The translations under genes and the position numbers were made by a program. The notes beneath the pieces were generated by a model. The model worked only from the letters and a program-made list of their open reading frames with translations, made no database searches and was not told where the DNA came from. DNA of 41,422 bases from Acidobacteriota bacterium (GTDB lineage Bacteria; Acidobacteriota; Thermoanaerobaculia; UBA5066; Gp7-AA6), in assembly GCA_003222385.1 (NCBI GenBank), contig QHVV01000084.1, forward strand, positions 1 through 41,422. Direction: 5' to 3'. Shown here one piece after another: positions 33,866-41,422 of the stretch. Each line of letters begins with the position of its first letter. Within the stretch, counting starts at the first letter, position 1.

Positions 33866-34792
33866 ATGCGGCGGAAAGTGACGGTCGTGGGCGCCGGAAA
33901 CGTCGGCGCTTCGCTCGCGCAGCGGCTGGTCGAAAAGGAAATCGCGGACGTCGTCCTGATCGACATCATCGAGGGAATCCCGCAGGGAAAGGCCCTGGAC
34001 ATCATGGAGTCCGCGCCGGTCGAAAAGTTCGATGCGCGGCTTTCCGGCTCGAACACTTACGAGCTCTCGGACGGATCGGACGTGATCGTCGTGACCGCCG
34101 GGCTCGCTCGCAAGCCGGGGATGTCGCGGGACGACCTCGTGCAGAAAAACCAGGACATCGTGGGCGCGGTCGTGCGGGAGGCGGCGCCTCGCTCTCCCGA
34201 CGCAGTTCTGATCGTGGTCTCGAACCCGCTCGACGCGATGTGCGAGGTCGCCCGCCGCGTTTCGGGCTTCCCGCGCGAGCGCGTCTTTGGGATGGCGGGA
34301 ATCCTCGATTCCGCGCGGATGCGCTGGTTCATCGCGGAGGAGCTCGACGTCTCGGTCGAGAGCACGCACGCATTCGTGCTGGGAGGACACGGCGACACGA
34401 TGGTGCCGCTTCCGCGCTACTCGACGGTCGCCGGGATCCCGATCACGAAGCTGCTGTCGAAGGAGCGCATCGAAGCGATCGTGCAGCGGACGCGCGATGG
34501 AGGCATCGAGATCGTCAACTACTACAAGACCGGATCGGCCTACTACGCGCCTTCGGCGGCGGTCGCCGAAATGGTCGAGTCGGTCTTGAAAGACGAAAAG
34601 AAGATCCTCCCGTGCGCCGCCTACCTCCAAGGGGAGTACGGGATGTCGGAGGTCTACCTGGGAGTTCCGGTCAAGCTGGGCCGCCGCGGAATCGAGGAGA
34701 TCGTCCAGATCGAGCTCGAGCCGGCGGAAAAGTCGGCCCTCGCGCGGTCGGCCGAAGCGGTGCGCGAGCTCTTCCGGATCCTCACGGTCTGA
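33866..34792 (+). CDS. mdh: Malate dehydrogenase (LDH-like type)
   Basis: 308 residues from ATG 33866; an in-frame codon at 33839 adds nine residues but lies close to the divergent gene. The enzyme oxidises malate to oxaloacetate with NAD. NAD site: [17 protein letters not shown] and Asp in VVLIDIIEG. Substrate-loop arginine in [11 protein letters not shown] (Arg here marks malate rather than lactate), VVSNPLDAM, the Asp of GILDSARMR, and catalytic His in [16 protein letters not shown]. First gene of a TCA operon (mdh-sdhCAB-sucCD). Confidence 0.95.
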   Translation: MRRKVTVVGAGNVGASLAQRLVEKEIADVVLIDIIEGIPQGKALDIMESAPVEKFDARLSGSNTYELSDGSDVIVVTAGLARKPGMSRDDLVQKNQDIVGAVVREAAPRSPDAVLIVVSNPLDAMCEVARRVSGFPRERVFGMAGILDSARMRWFIAEELDVSVESTHAFVLGGHGDTMVPLPRYSTVAGIPITKLLSKERIEAIVQRTRDGGIEIVNYYKTGSAYYAPSAAVAEMVESVLKDEKKILPCAAYLQGEYGMSEVYLGVPVKLGRRGIEEIVQIELEPAEKSALARSAEAVRELFRILTV

Positions 34793-34802
34793 AAGCGTCG
34801 GC

Positions 34803-35423
34803 GTGACTTTCGAAGAGCGCCACTTCTGGCTGCGGCGCCTGCACTCCCTCTCGGGGATCGTACCGATCGGCGGGTACCTCGCTTTCCACCTCTACGAGAA
34901 CTACACCGCGACCCGCGGGGGGGAGGCGTACAACCGGATGGTTCGGAATCTCCAGGAGACTCCATTCGCGATTTTTCTGGAAATCGGGATCATCATCGTC
35001 CCGCTCCTCTTCCACGGCGTCTATGGACTCTTCGTCACCGGAACCGCTCGCCCGAACGTGACGTCCAACCGCTACGTCCGAAACTGGATGTATTTCCTCC
35101 AGCGGGCGACCGGGGTGATCCTCTTCGCCTTCGTGATCTTCCATCTCTGGACGACCCGGCTGGTCAACATCCGGGACCACGAGAGCGTCGATCTCTTCCG
35201 GCTGATGCAGGAATCCCTTCAGAGCCGGTGGATCTACGCGTTCTACATCGTCGGGATTCTCTCGGCCACCTTCCACCTCGCCAACGGGATCTGGTCGTTC
35301 TCGATCGTCTGGGGACTGACGGTCGGCCCGCGCGCCCAGCGCCGCATGATCTGGGTCTCGGCCGCGGTCTTCCTGATCCTTTCCTTCATCGGAATCCGAT
35401 CGATCCAGGCGTTCCGCGCATGA
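34803..35423 (+). CDS. sdhC: Succinate dehydrogenase cytochrome b558 subunit
   Basis: 206 residues from GTG 34803, 10 nt after mdh. Five membrane helices, as in the Bacillus-type single-subunit anchor that binds two b haems. RRLHSLSGIVPIGGYLAFHL, FLEIGIIIVPLLFHGVYGLF, RATGVILFAFVIFHLWTTRL and TFHLANGIWSFSIVWGL place His residues for haem ligation. This anchor donates electrons to a quinone. There is no separate SdhD. It precedes sdhA by 7 nt. Confidence 0.92.
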   Translation: MTFEERHFWLRRLHSLSGIVPIGGYLAFHLYENYTATRGGEAYNRMVRNLQETPFAIFLEIGIIIVPLLFHGVYGLFVTGTARPNVTSNRYVRNWMYFLQRATGVILFAFVIFHLWTTRLVNIRDHESVDLFRLMQESLQSRWIYAFYIVGILSATFHLANGIWSFSIVWGLTVGPRAQRRMIWVSAAVFLILSFIGIRSIQAFRA

Positions 35424-35430
35424 TCGGCCG

Positions 35431-37251
35431 ATGACCTCCGAGCGCGTGATCGTCGTCGGTGGAGGCCTGGCCGGCCTGATGGCGACCATCCGCGCCGCCG
35501 AGATGGGCGTCGGCGTCGACCTCTTCTCGATCGTTCCGGTCAAGCGGAGCCATTCCGTTTGCGCCCAGGGCGGGATCAACGGAGCGGTGAACACGAAAGG
35601 AGAAGGGGACTCTCCCGAGATCCATTTCGACGACACGATCTATGGAGGGGACTTTCTCGCGGACCAGCGGCGCCCGGCATCATCAACCTGCTCGACCGTA
35701 TGGGGGTCATGTTCAACCGCACGCCCGAGGGACTGCTCGACTTCCGCCGCTTCGGAGGCACGAAGTTCCACCGCACCGCCTTCGCGGGCGCGACGACCGG
35801 CCAGCAGCTCCTGTACGCGCTCGACGAGCAGGTCCGCCGCTTCGAGGTGGAAGGGCTCGTCCACAAGCACGAGATGTGGGAGTTCCTGGGGCTCGTGCGC
35901 GACTCCGACGGAAACTGCCGCGGGATCGTGGCTCTCGACTGCGTGTCGATGCGCATCGAGGCGTTCCCGGCGATGTCCGTGATGCTCGCCACCGGCGGGC
36001 CAGGCATCGTCTTCGGTCGTTCCACGAACTCGGTCATCAACACCGGAACGGCGGCATCCGCGGCGTACCAGGAGGGGGCGCGGTACGCGAACGGCGAGTT
36101 CATCCAGGTCCATCCGACCTCCATCCCCGCATCCGACAAGCTCCGCCTGATGTCGGAGTCCGCGCGCGGCGAAGGGGGACGCGTTTGGGTGCCACGCGCG
36201 CGCGGCGACAAGCGCGCCCCGAAGTCGATCCCGGAAAGCGAGCGCTGGTACTTCCTGGAGGAGAAGTACCCGGCGTACGGGAACCTCGTGCCCAGGGACA
36301 TCGCGACGCGCGAGATCTTCCAGGTCTGCCTGATGGGGTACGGAGTCGGCGGAAAACGGGAGGTCTACCTGGACCTGACGCACATTCCGAGGAAGGAGCT
36401 CGACATCAAGCTCGGGGGCATCCTCGAGATCTACGAGAAGTTCGTGGGCGAGGACCCGCGCGAGGTCCCGATGAAGGTCTTTCCCGGCATGCACTACTCG
36501 ATGGGCGGGCTCTGGGTGGACTATGCCGCGGATCCGCGCCACGGCACGCTGGACGAAACTTCTCCGCGCAACCAGGCGACCAACGTCCCCGGCCTCTATG
36601 CGGCAGGCGAGGTGGACTACCTGTACCACGGCGCGAACCGGCTCGGGGCGAACTCGCTCGTCGCCTGTCTGTACGCGGGGAAGATCGGCGGGCCGGCGAT
36701 GGTCCGCGACGGCCGCGACCGGGGGGCGCGCCTCCCGCCGGGCGACGGCGCCTTCGCCGGGGCGAAGAAGAAATGGGAGATGGAGTTCGCCAGGCTGGCC
36801 CGGCTGTCGGGTCCCGAAAACCCGCACGTGATCGCCGAAGAGATGGGGGACTGGATGACGGACAACGTGACGGTCATCCGCCATGACGGCAAGCTCGCCG
36901 AGACCGACGCGAAGCTGCAGGAGCTCGCGGAGCGGTGGGATCGGATCGGCCTGTCGGACCGGAGCTCGTTCGCCAACCGGGAGATCTCGTTCGTCAACCA
37001 GCTGCGCAACATGCTCGTCTTAGCGCGCGTGATGACACGGGGCGCGGGGCGCGCTCCTGCGCGAGGAGTCCCGCGGCGCGCATTACAAGGTGCGCGACCT
37101 CGAGAAGGGGGTCACGGACGAAAACGCGCTTCCGCGCGACGACGCGAGTTACCTCAAAACGACGATCGCCGAGCACACCGAGGATGGCCCGCGGATCACC
37201 TATGCGGCGGTGAACACGTCGCTGATTCCGCCGCGCCCGCGGAAGTATTGA
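35431..37251 (+). pseudogene. sdhA: Succinate dehydrogenase flavoprotein subunit, frame disrupted twice
   Basis: Starts at ATG 35431 (MTSERVIVVGGGLAGLMATI). FAD domain: the His that would bind FAD covalently is in SHSVCAQGGINGAVNT. Frame 1 ends in sense at FLADQ (35667). Homologs continue with about nine residues (PPVKAMCEA-like); here two bases follow, and frame 2 resumes at APGIINLLDRMGVMFNRT (35670), an apparent 25-nt deletion. Frame 2 runs well conserved (RRFGGTKFHRTAFAGATTGQ, MHYSMGGLWVDY, YLYHGANRLGANSL) to ARVMTRGA. A 7-bp tandem duplication GGGCGCG (37040-37046, 37047-37053) then shifts the frame, and LLREESRGAHYKVRDLEKG continues in the third frame to TGA 37249-37251. Without both lesions the protein would be about 615 residues, a normal length. 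Flanking sdhC and sdhB are intact, so assembly error remains possible. Confidence 0.9.
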
Positions 37252-37294
37252 GAGACAGAGCTTCTCAGCGTCTCACGGGTAAACTCCCGCCCGC

Positions 37295-38041
37295 ATGCCC
37301 CGAACGATCCGCCTCCACGTCCGCCGCCAGGACACTCCGGCCTCCTCCCCTTACTGGGAGGAGTACGAGCTGCCCTACCGACCGCGCGAGAACGTCATCT
37401 CGGTCCTGATGGAAGTCGCCAAGGACCCGAAGACCCGCGACGGCCGGCGCACGTCTCCGGTCGTGTACGACCGCGCCTGCCTGGAAGAGGTTTGCGGATC
37501 GTGCGCCATGCGTGTCAACGGCGTCGCGCGGATGGCCTGCACGGCGTTGATCGACTCGCTCGCGCAGCCCGTGAAGCTCGAGCCCCTGGCCAAGTTTCCC
37601 GTCGTGCGCGACCTCTCGGTGGACCGCAGTTCGATGTTCGAATCGCTGAAGCGCGTGAAAGCCTGGGTCCCGATCGACGGCACATACGACCTCGGCCCCG
37701 GCCCGCGCATGGCGGAGTCGGAGCGCGCCTATGCGTACGAGCTCTCGAAGTGCATCACGTGCGGGAACTGCCTGGAAGTCTGTCCGCAGGTCAACGACCG
37801 CTCGAGCTTCATGGGAGCGGCACCCATCTCGCAGGTGGCGCTCTTCAACCGCCATCCCACCGGGAGGATGCTCGCCGCCGAGCGCCTGGACGCGCTCATG
37901 GGGGAAGGGGGCTTGGACGAGTGCGGCAACGCGCAGAACTGCGTCCGCGCGTGCCCGAAATCGATCCCGTTGACGACGTCCATCGCCGAGATGTTCCGGG
38001 CGACGACGGCGCACGGATTCCGGAAGCTGTTCGGGAGCTGA
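37295..38041 (+). CDS. sdhB: Succinate dehydrogenase iron-sulfur subunit
   Basis: 248 residues from ATG 37295. The 2Fe-2S ferredoxin domain has CLEEVCGSC and a fourth Cys in RMACTAL. The C-terminal domain has CITCGNCLEVCP (4Fe-4S) and CGNAQNCVRACPKSIPLTTS (3Fe-4S plus shared Cys). It passes electrons from the SdhA flavin to the SdhC haems and quinone. The start lies 43 nt after the sdhA stop. Its own stop TGA (38039-38041) originally stood six bases before the sucC start, before the element at 38057 was inserted. Confidence 0.95.
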   Translation: MPRTIRLHVRRQDTPASSPYWEEYELPYRPRENVISVLMEVAKDPKTRDGRRTSPVVYDRACLEEVCGSCAMRVNGVARMACTALIDSLAQPVKLEPLAKFPVVRDLSVDRSSMFESLKRVKAWVPIDGTYDLGPGPRMAESERAYAYELSKCITCGNCLEVCPQVNDRSSFMGAAPISQVALFNRHPTGRMLAAERLDALMGEGGLDECGNAQNCVRACPKSIPLTTSIAEMFRATTAHGFRKLFGS

Positions 38042-38056
38042 GGCGGATTGAAAGTT
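38042..38056 (+). repeat. 15-bp direct repeat, left copy (target-site duplication)
   Basis: GGCGGATTGAAAGTT, identical to 38170-38184. The left copy keeps the original junction with the sdhB stop and contains the ancestral sucC start TTG (38048-38050). Confidence 0.88.
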
Positions 38057-38179
38057 GATGACGGGGAAACGGGTCAGGTCTCCACTTGCCACATCGCCCG
38101 GCGATGTGACAAGAGCGGTGAGTCGGAGTCGAACCTCGCGGTGATAAGTGAAGACCTGACCCCAAGCGTGGCGGATTGA
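38048..38179 (+). CDS. 43-codon leader frame created by the insertion
   Basis: Begins at the duplicated TTG 38048 with the original upstream context (TGAGGCGGA, containing GAGG), reads through the whole inserted element without a stop, and ends at TGA 38177-38179. That stop overlaps the sucC TTG as TTGA. Sequence alone cannot show that it is translated, but the geometry would couple it to sucC. The peptide matches no family and its first residues (MKVDDGETGQVSTC) are not conserved. Confidence 0.45.
   Translation: MKVDDGETGQVSTCHIARRCDKSGESESNLAVISEDLTPSVAD
38057..38169 (+). mobile_element. Short palindromic insertion (MITE/REP-like) between sdhB and sucC
   Basis: 113 nt flanked by the 15-bp direct repeat. 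Subterminal inverted repeats GGGTCAGGTCTCCACTT (38071-38087) and AAGTGAAGACCTGACCC (38146-38162) match except for one base. Inside is a hairpin CACATCG-CCCGG-CGATGTG (38090-38108). It carries no gene. The GGGTCAGGTCTTCACTT-type end resembles repeats moved in trans by Y1/RAYT transposases, but that assignment is a guess; a 15-bp duplication is unusual for that class. Confidence 0.72.
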
Positions 38180-38184
38180 AAGTT
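38170..38184 (+). repeat. 15-bp direct repeat, right copy, holding the sucC start
   Basis: GGCGGATTGAAAGTT again. TTG at 38176-38178 is the start of sucC; the GAGG that preceded the original start is replaced by GCGTGGCGGA. Confidence 0.88.
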
Positions 38185-39333
38185 CACGAGTATCAAGCAA
38201 AGTCGCTGCTCTCGCGCTACGGCGTCGCCGTGCCGCGAGGCGAGGTTGCCGACACCGCCGACGAGGCACGCGACGTCGCGCGGAAGCTCGGCGGCGCCGT
38301 CGTCGTCAAGGCGCAGATCCACGCGGGGGGGCGGGGAAAGGGGGGCGGCATCCGGGTCGCGCGCGATCCGGACGAAGCGTTCGAGCACTCCCGCGCGATT
38401 CTGGGGATGACCCTCGTCACGCCACAAACCGGTGCGGCGGGACGCGTGGTGCGGAAGGTCCTCGTCGAAGAGGCCCTGGACCTCGACCGCGAGCTCTACC
38501 TCGGCGTGACGCTCGATCGTTCGAGGGCTCTTCCGATGGTGATCGCGTCCAAGTCCGGCGGCATGGAGATCGAGGAGGTCGCGACGCGCGATCCCTCCGC
38601 GGTGTTGCGGGAAGCGGTCGACCCCGCCCTCGGCATGTTCCCCTTCCAGGCGAGGAGGCTCGCGTTCTCCCTCGGCCTTTCGGGAGACTCCTTCCGCCAG
38701 GGCATTTCTTTGATGCAGGCGCTCTTCCGCGCCTACGTCGAGACCGACGCGACGCTCGCGGAAGTGAACCCGCTCCTGGTCACGCGCTCCGGCCGCGTCC
38801 TGGCGCTCGACGCCAAAATGACGTTCGACGACAACGCTCTCTTCCGACATCCCGACATCGCCGGGATGCGGGACCTCGCGGAGGAAGATCCCCTGGAGGT
38901 CGAGGCCTCGAAATTCGGCCTGAACTACATCAAGCTCGACGGAAACGTCGGGTGCATGGTCAACGGCGCCGGTCTCGCGATGGCGACCATGGACCTGGTC
39001 AAGCTCGCGGGGGGGGAGCCCGCGAACTTTCTCGACGTCGGGGGCGGCGCCAACGAGGAGCAGGTGAAGAACGCGTTCCGCATCATCCTGTCCGACCGGA
39101 ACGTGCGAGCGATCCTGATCAACATCTTCGGCGGAATCATGCGCTGCGACGTGATCGCGAAGGGCGTCGTGGCGGCGGTGCGTGAAATCGGGCTCTCGCT
39201 CCCGGTGGTCGTGCGGCTCGAGGGGACCAACGTCGACGAGGGCAAGAGGATCCTTCAAGACTCCGGCCTCGCCGTCACACCAGCGGAAGGTCTCGCCGAC
39301 GGCGCGCGCAAGGTCGTCGAAGCGGCGCGATGA
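38176..39333 (+). CDS. sucC: Succinyl-CoA synthetase beta subunit
   Basis: 385 residues from TTG 38176 ([20 protein letters not shown], the standard SucC opening). ATP-grasp domain: [20 protein letters not shown] and the EVNPLLVT block. The C-terminal CoA-ligase-like domain has [20 protein letters not shown], then [20 protein letters not shown] and [15 protein letters not shown]. With SucD it makes ATP or GTP from succinyl-CoA. Its ribosome site was altered by the adjacent insertion. The stop overlaps the next start as ATGA. Confidence 0.95.
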   Translation: MKVHEYQAKSLLSRYGVAVPRGEVADTADEARDVARKLGGAVVVKAQIHAGGRGKGGGIRVARDPDEAFEHSRAILGMTLVTPQTGAAGRVVRKVLVEEALDLDRELYLGVTLDRSRALPMVIASKSGGMEIEEVATRDPSAVLREAVDPALGMFPFQARRLAFSLGLSGDSFRQGISLMQALFRAYVETDATLAEVNPLLVTRSGRVLALDAKMTFDDNALFRHPDIAGMRDLAEEDPLEVEASKFGLNYIKLDGNVGCMVNGAGLAMATMDLVKLAGGEPANFLDVGGGANEEQVKNAFRIILSDRNVRAILINIFGGIMRCDVIAKGVVAAVREIGLSLPVVVRLEGTNVDEGKRILQDSGLAVTPAEGLADGARKVVEAAR

Positions 39334-39704
39334 GGCACGTCGCCGGTTACGCCCTGAAGTCGCTCGGCTTCTTCCTCGCGCCGATCTTCATCGGCCTGCT
39401 CGTCGCCACCTGGAGCGGCTGGCCGACGCTCGCTGCGAACCCGCGGCTCCTCGCGGGATGGGGTGCGCTGATCGTCTTCTTTTTCGTGATGCCCCTCTTT
39501 CTCACCCGCGCCGGCCGCGCGGCGATGGGCCACGAGCCTCCCGAAGAAGCGCACCGCGTGTGGCGCACGGGAGCGGCCGCGCTCGTCGTCGGTGCCGCGG
39601 CGCTCCTGCTCGTCCCGTCCTGGCGCGATCTCGGCCTCTGGCTCTCCGAGACGCTGTCGGAGCTCTCCGGCATCCCGGTGGTCCCGATGGGGAGGGGCCG
39701 ATGA
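39330..39704 (+). CDS. Small three-helix membrane protein between sucC and sucD
   Basis: 124 residues, start ATG 39330 overlapping the sucC stop (ATGA) and stop overlapping the sucD start (ATGA). Three hydrophobic helices: [40 protein letters not shown] and [20 protein letters not shown] charged loop lies between helices 2 and 3 ([20 protein letters not shown]). No family was recognised. Double overlap with two subunits of one enzyme implies tightly coupled expression. A membrane role for, or near, succinyl-CoA synthetase is speculation. Confidence 0.75.
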   Translation: MRHVAGYALKSLGFFLAPIFIGLLVATWSGWPTLAANPRLLAGWGALIVFFFVMPLFLTRAGRAAMGHEPPEEAHRVWRTGAAALVVGAAALLLVPSWRDLGLWLSETLSELSGIPVVPMGRGR

Positions 39705-40588
39705 GCATCTGGGTGGGCCGGGAGACGCGGCTCCTCGTTCAGGGCCTGACCGGCCGCGAGGGGACGTTCCACGCGCTCGCTTCGCGCGAATACGGCACCG
39801 AGGTCGTCGCGGGGGTCACTCCCGGGAAGGGCGGCTCGACACACGAAGGAATCCCGGTCTTCGACACGGTGGCCGCCGCCGTCGGCGAGACCGGTGCGAA
39901 CGCGACGATGATCTTCGTGCCGCCGCCGTTCGCCGCCGACGCGATCGTCGAGGCCGCCGACGCCGGAGTGTCGATCGTCGTCTGCATCACCGAAGGGATC
40001 CCCACGAACGACATGCTGCGGGTCAAGGAATTCCTGGCCGGGAAGAACGCCTCGGGAAACAGGGTGCGGCTGATCGGACCGAACTGTCCGGGAATCATCA
40101 CGCCCGGACAGTGCAAGATCGGCATCATGCCGGGTCGGATCCATCGGCCCGGCACGGTCGGAGTCGTTTCCCGCTCCGGAACTCTCACCTACGAGGCGGT
40201 GGATCAGCTGACGCGGCTCGGGCTCGGGCAGTCCACGGTCATCGGCATCGGCGGGGACCCGGTCAACGGAACGAGCTTCGTCGACTGCCTGCGCGCGTTC
40301 GTCGACGACGCGGGAACGGAAGCCGTGGTCCTGATCGGCGAGATCGGCGGCATGGCGGAGGAGGAGGCGGCCTGTTTCGTCGCGGGCCATTTCCGAAAAC
40401 CGGTCGTCGCCTTCATCGCCGGACAAACCGCTCCCCCCGGTCGGCGGATGGGCCACGCGGGCGCGATCATCGCGGGAGGGCGGGGCACAGCGGCCGAGAA
40501 GATCAAGGCTCTCAAAGCCGGCGGGATCCACGTCGTCGCTTCTCCTGCGGACATCGGAGCGCGAATGAAGGAAGTGCTCGCGCGATGA
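39701..40588 (+). CDS. sucD: Succinyl-CoA synthetase alpha subunit
   Basis: 295 residues. CoA-binding Rossmann domain: [36 protein letters not shown] and [17 protein letters not shown]. The ligase domain has [38 protein letters not shown], and the phosphorylated catalytic His in [18 protein letters not shown]. Both ends overlap neighbours by ATGA, so it is translated within the sucC-X-sucD-Y series. Confidence 0.95.
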   Translation: MSIWVGRETRLLVQGLTGREGTFHALASREYGTEVVAGVTPGKGGSTHEGIPVFDTVAAAVGETGANATMIFVPPPFAADAIVEAADAGVSIVVCITEGIPTNDMLRVKEFLAGKNASGNRVRLIGPNCPGIITPGQCKIGIMPGRIHRPGTVGVVSRSGTLTYEAVDQLTRLGLGQSTVIGIGGDPVNGTSFVDCLRAFVDDAGTEAVVLIGEIGGMAEEEAACFVAGHFRKPVVAFIAGQTAPPGRRMGHAGAIIAGGRGTAAEKIKALKAGGIHVVASPADIGARMKEVLAR

Positions 40589-41007
40589 ACGGCCCGGTCT
40601 TCTACCACGAGACCCAGGGGTTTTCGCCCGCGGTCGTCGCAGTGATGCTCGCGGCCGTCGCGTTGCTCGCCGCCCTGCTCATGCTGCGCCTGACCACGAC
40701 CGTCACGGGCGACTCGGTCTCCGTGCGCTACGGTTTCCTCTACGAGACCCGCATCCCCCTGTCGCAGATCGCTCTCGCCGAAGCGGTCGAGTATGCGCCG
40801 CTGCGCGAGTATGGCGGCTGGGGAATCCGCGGGTCGCGGCGGCGCCGGGCGTTGAACGCCCGCGGGAACCGGGGCGTCCTCCTGACCCGCATCGACGGAT
40901 CGACGCTGCTCGTCGGATCCCAGCGGCCGCGGGAGCTCCTGGAAGCGCTCTCCCGCGTCGGAATCGCCACGCAGGATCGCCTTCCCATCGTGGTGAAGAA
41001 CTTTTGA
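40585..41007 (+). CDS. Membrane protein with PH-like domain (DUF6141-like)
   Basis: 140 residues from ATG 40585, overlapping the sucD stop as ATGA. One long or two close hydrophobic stretches ([20 protein letters not shown], about 12-31) precede a small domain with [40 protein letters not shown] and [15 protein letters not shown], the layout of bacterial PH-like membrane proteins whose strand ends 'VGSQRPxELxxAL'. Function unknown. The frame stays open far upstream only as a shadow of sucD. Confidence 0.7.
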   Translation: MNGPVFYHETQGFSPAVVAVMLAAVALLAALLMLRLTTTVTGDSVSVRYGFLYETRIPLSQIALAEAVEYAPLREYGGWGIRGSRRRRALNARGNRGVLLTRIDGSTLLVGSQRPRELLEALSRVGIATQDRLPIVVKNF

Positions 41008-41044
41008 GGCTTCGCATCCAGCGAATTGGTACTCAATACTCATC

Positions 41045-41422
41045 ATGCCGAAAGTGGAAAGAACCCTCGCGATCCTGAAACCCGATTCGGTCGCTTCCGG
41101 AAAATCCGGCGTCATCCTCGCCCGCCTCGAAGAGGAGGGTTTCGTGGTGCGGGGCTTGAAGCGGGTACAGCTGACAGGGGACCAGGCGCGAGCCTTCTAT
41201 GCGGTCCATCGCGAGCGCCCCTTCTTCGAGGGGCTCGTCCGCTTCATGACGGAGGGGCCGGTCGTAGTCGCCGCCCTCGAACGCGAGGACGCGGTCGGGC
41301 ACCTGCGCCGAACGATGGGCGCGACCGACTCGCGCAAGGCGGAACCGGGCACGCTCCGCAGCGCGCATGGCACCGACATCGAGCGAAACGCGATTCACGG
41401 CAGCGACTCACCCGAGAACGCG
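41045..41422 (+). CDS. ndk: Nucleoside diphosphate kinase, C-terminus cut by window end
   Basis: 126 codons from ATG 41045 to the window edge with no stop. NDK phosphorylates NDPs using ATP. VERTLAILKPDSVASGKSGV is the N-terminal signature, VAALEREDAVGHLRRTMGAT and PGTLRSAHGTDIERNAIHGS follow, with catalytic His in NAIHGSDS. Only about 10-15 residues should be missing. The upstream gap of 37 nt contains no clear ribosome site. Confidence 0.95.
   Translation, partial: MPKVERTLAILKPDSVASGKSGVILARLEEEGFVVRGLKRVQLTGDQARAFYAVHRERPFFEGLVRFMTEGPVVVAALEREDAVGHLRRTMGATDSRKAEPGTLRSAHGTDIERNAIHGSDSPENA

Overview
The window is a GC-rich bacterial chromosome segment. The combination of an Oar-like TonB-dependent receptor with a carboxypeptidase-regulatory domain, a DUF1800/DUF1501 pair, an AmmeMemoRadiSam-type radical SAM enzyme, a C-terminal domain of the 'TPCRLIDTR ... 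DVNGYF' kind and a Bacillus-type SdhC points to Acidobacteriota, probably close to Thermoanaerobaculia. This is inference from gene content; no 16S gene is present.

Left end (1-5750), rRNA-associated region. The window opens inside the 3' part of a group I intron that carries the C-terminus of a LAGLIDADG homing endonuclease. The intron ends at 224 and the 3' exon of 23S rRNA follows (225 to about 1172), then 5S rRNA and a strong terminator. Next come two tandem 613-residue secreted beta-helix paralogs (1511-3352, 3718-5559). A decayed second 5S copy with its own terminator lies after them, so the pair sits between a 5S gene and a 5S pseudogene.

5881-11464 holds two GT-C type membrane glycosyltransferases (ATGA overlap) and three class I methyltransferases in alternating orientation, a likely surface glycan or lipid modification cluster. 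11538-14381 is the outer-membrane receptor. 14378-17345 is a minus-strand operon of a stand-alone PaaA/BoxB-like diiron protein, MutY and an alpha/beta hydrolase. A UPF0158 protein follows, then a minus-strand group (CBM9-like protein, DUF5777-like barrel, cytochrome-c-like lipoprotein, FabH, and a Vgb-like propeller protein whose frame runs 239 nt into fabH).

23444-28456 (plus strand) encodes the radical SAM enzyme, DUF1800 and DUF1501 proteins and an aldo/keto reductase. Rho (with an arginine-rich extension) and a DEAD-box helicase converge with a 3-nt gap. A membrane protein, a histone H1-like protein with 33-nt repeats, and a minus-strand operon (four-helix-bundle protein, BamE-like protein, YciA-like thioesterase) follow.

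33866-41422 is a TCA-cycle operon: mdh-sdhC-sdhA-sdhB-sucC-(membrane protein)-sucD-(PH-like membrane protein), then ndk, which runs off the window end. sdhA carries two frame-disrupting lesions. A small element with inverted repeats has inserted exactly at the sucC start codon, duplicating 15 bp and creating a 43-codon leader frame that ends in TTGA on the sucC start. The most notable observations are the 23S intron, the 5S pseudogene flanking the paralog pair, the sucC start-codon insertion, the two sdhA lesions and a MutY with Glu at the expected catalytic Asp.
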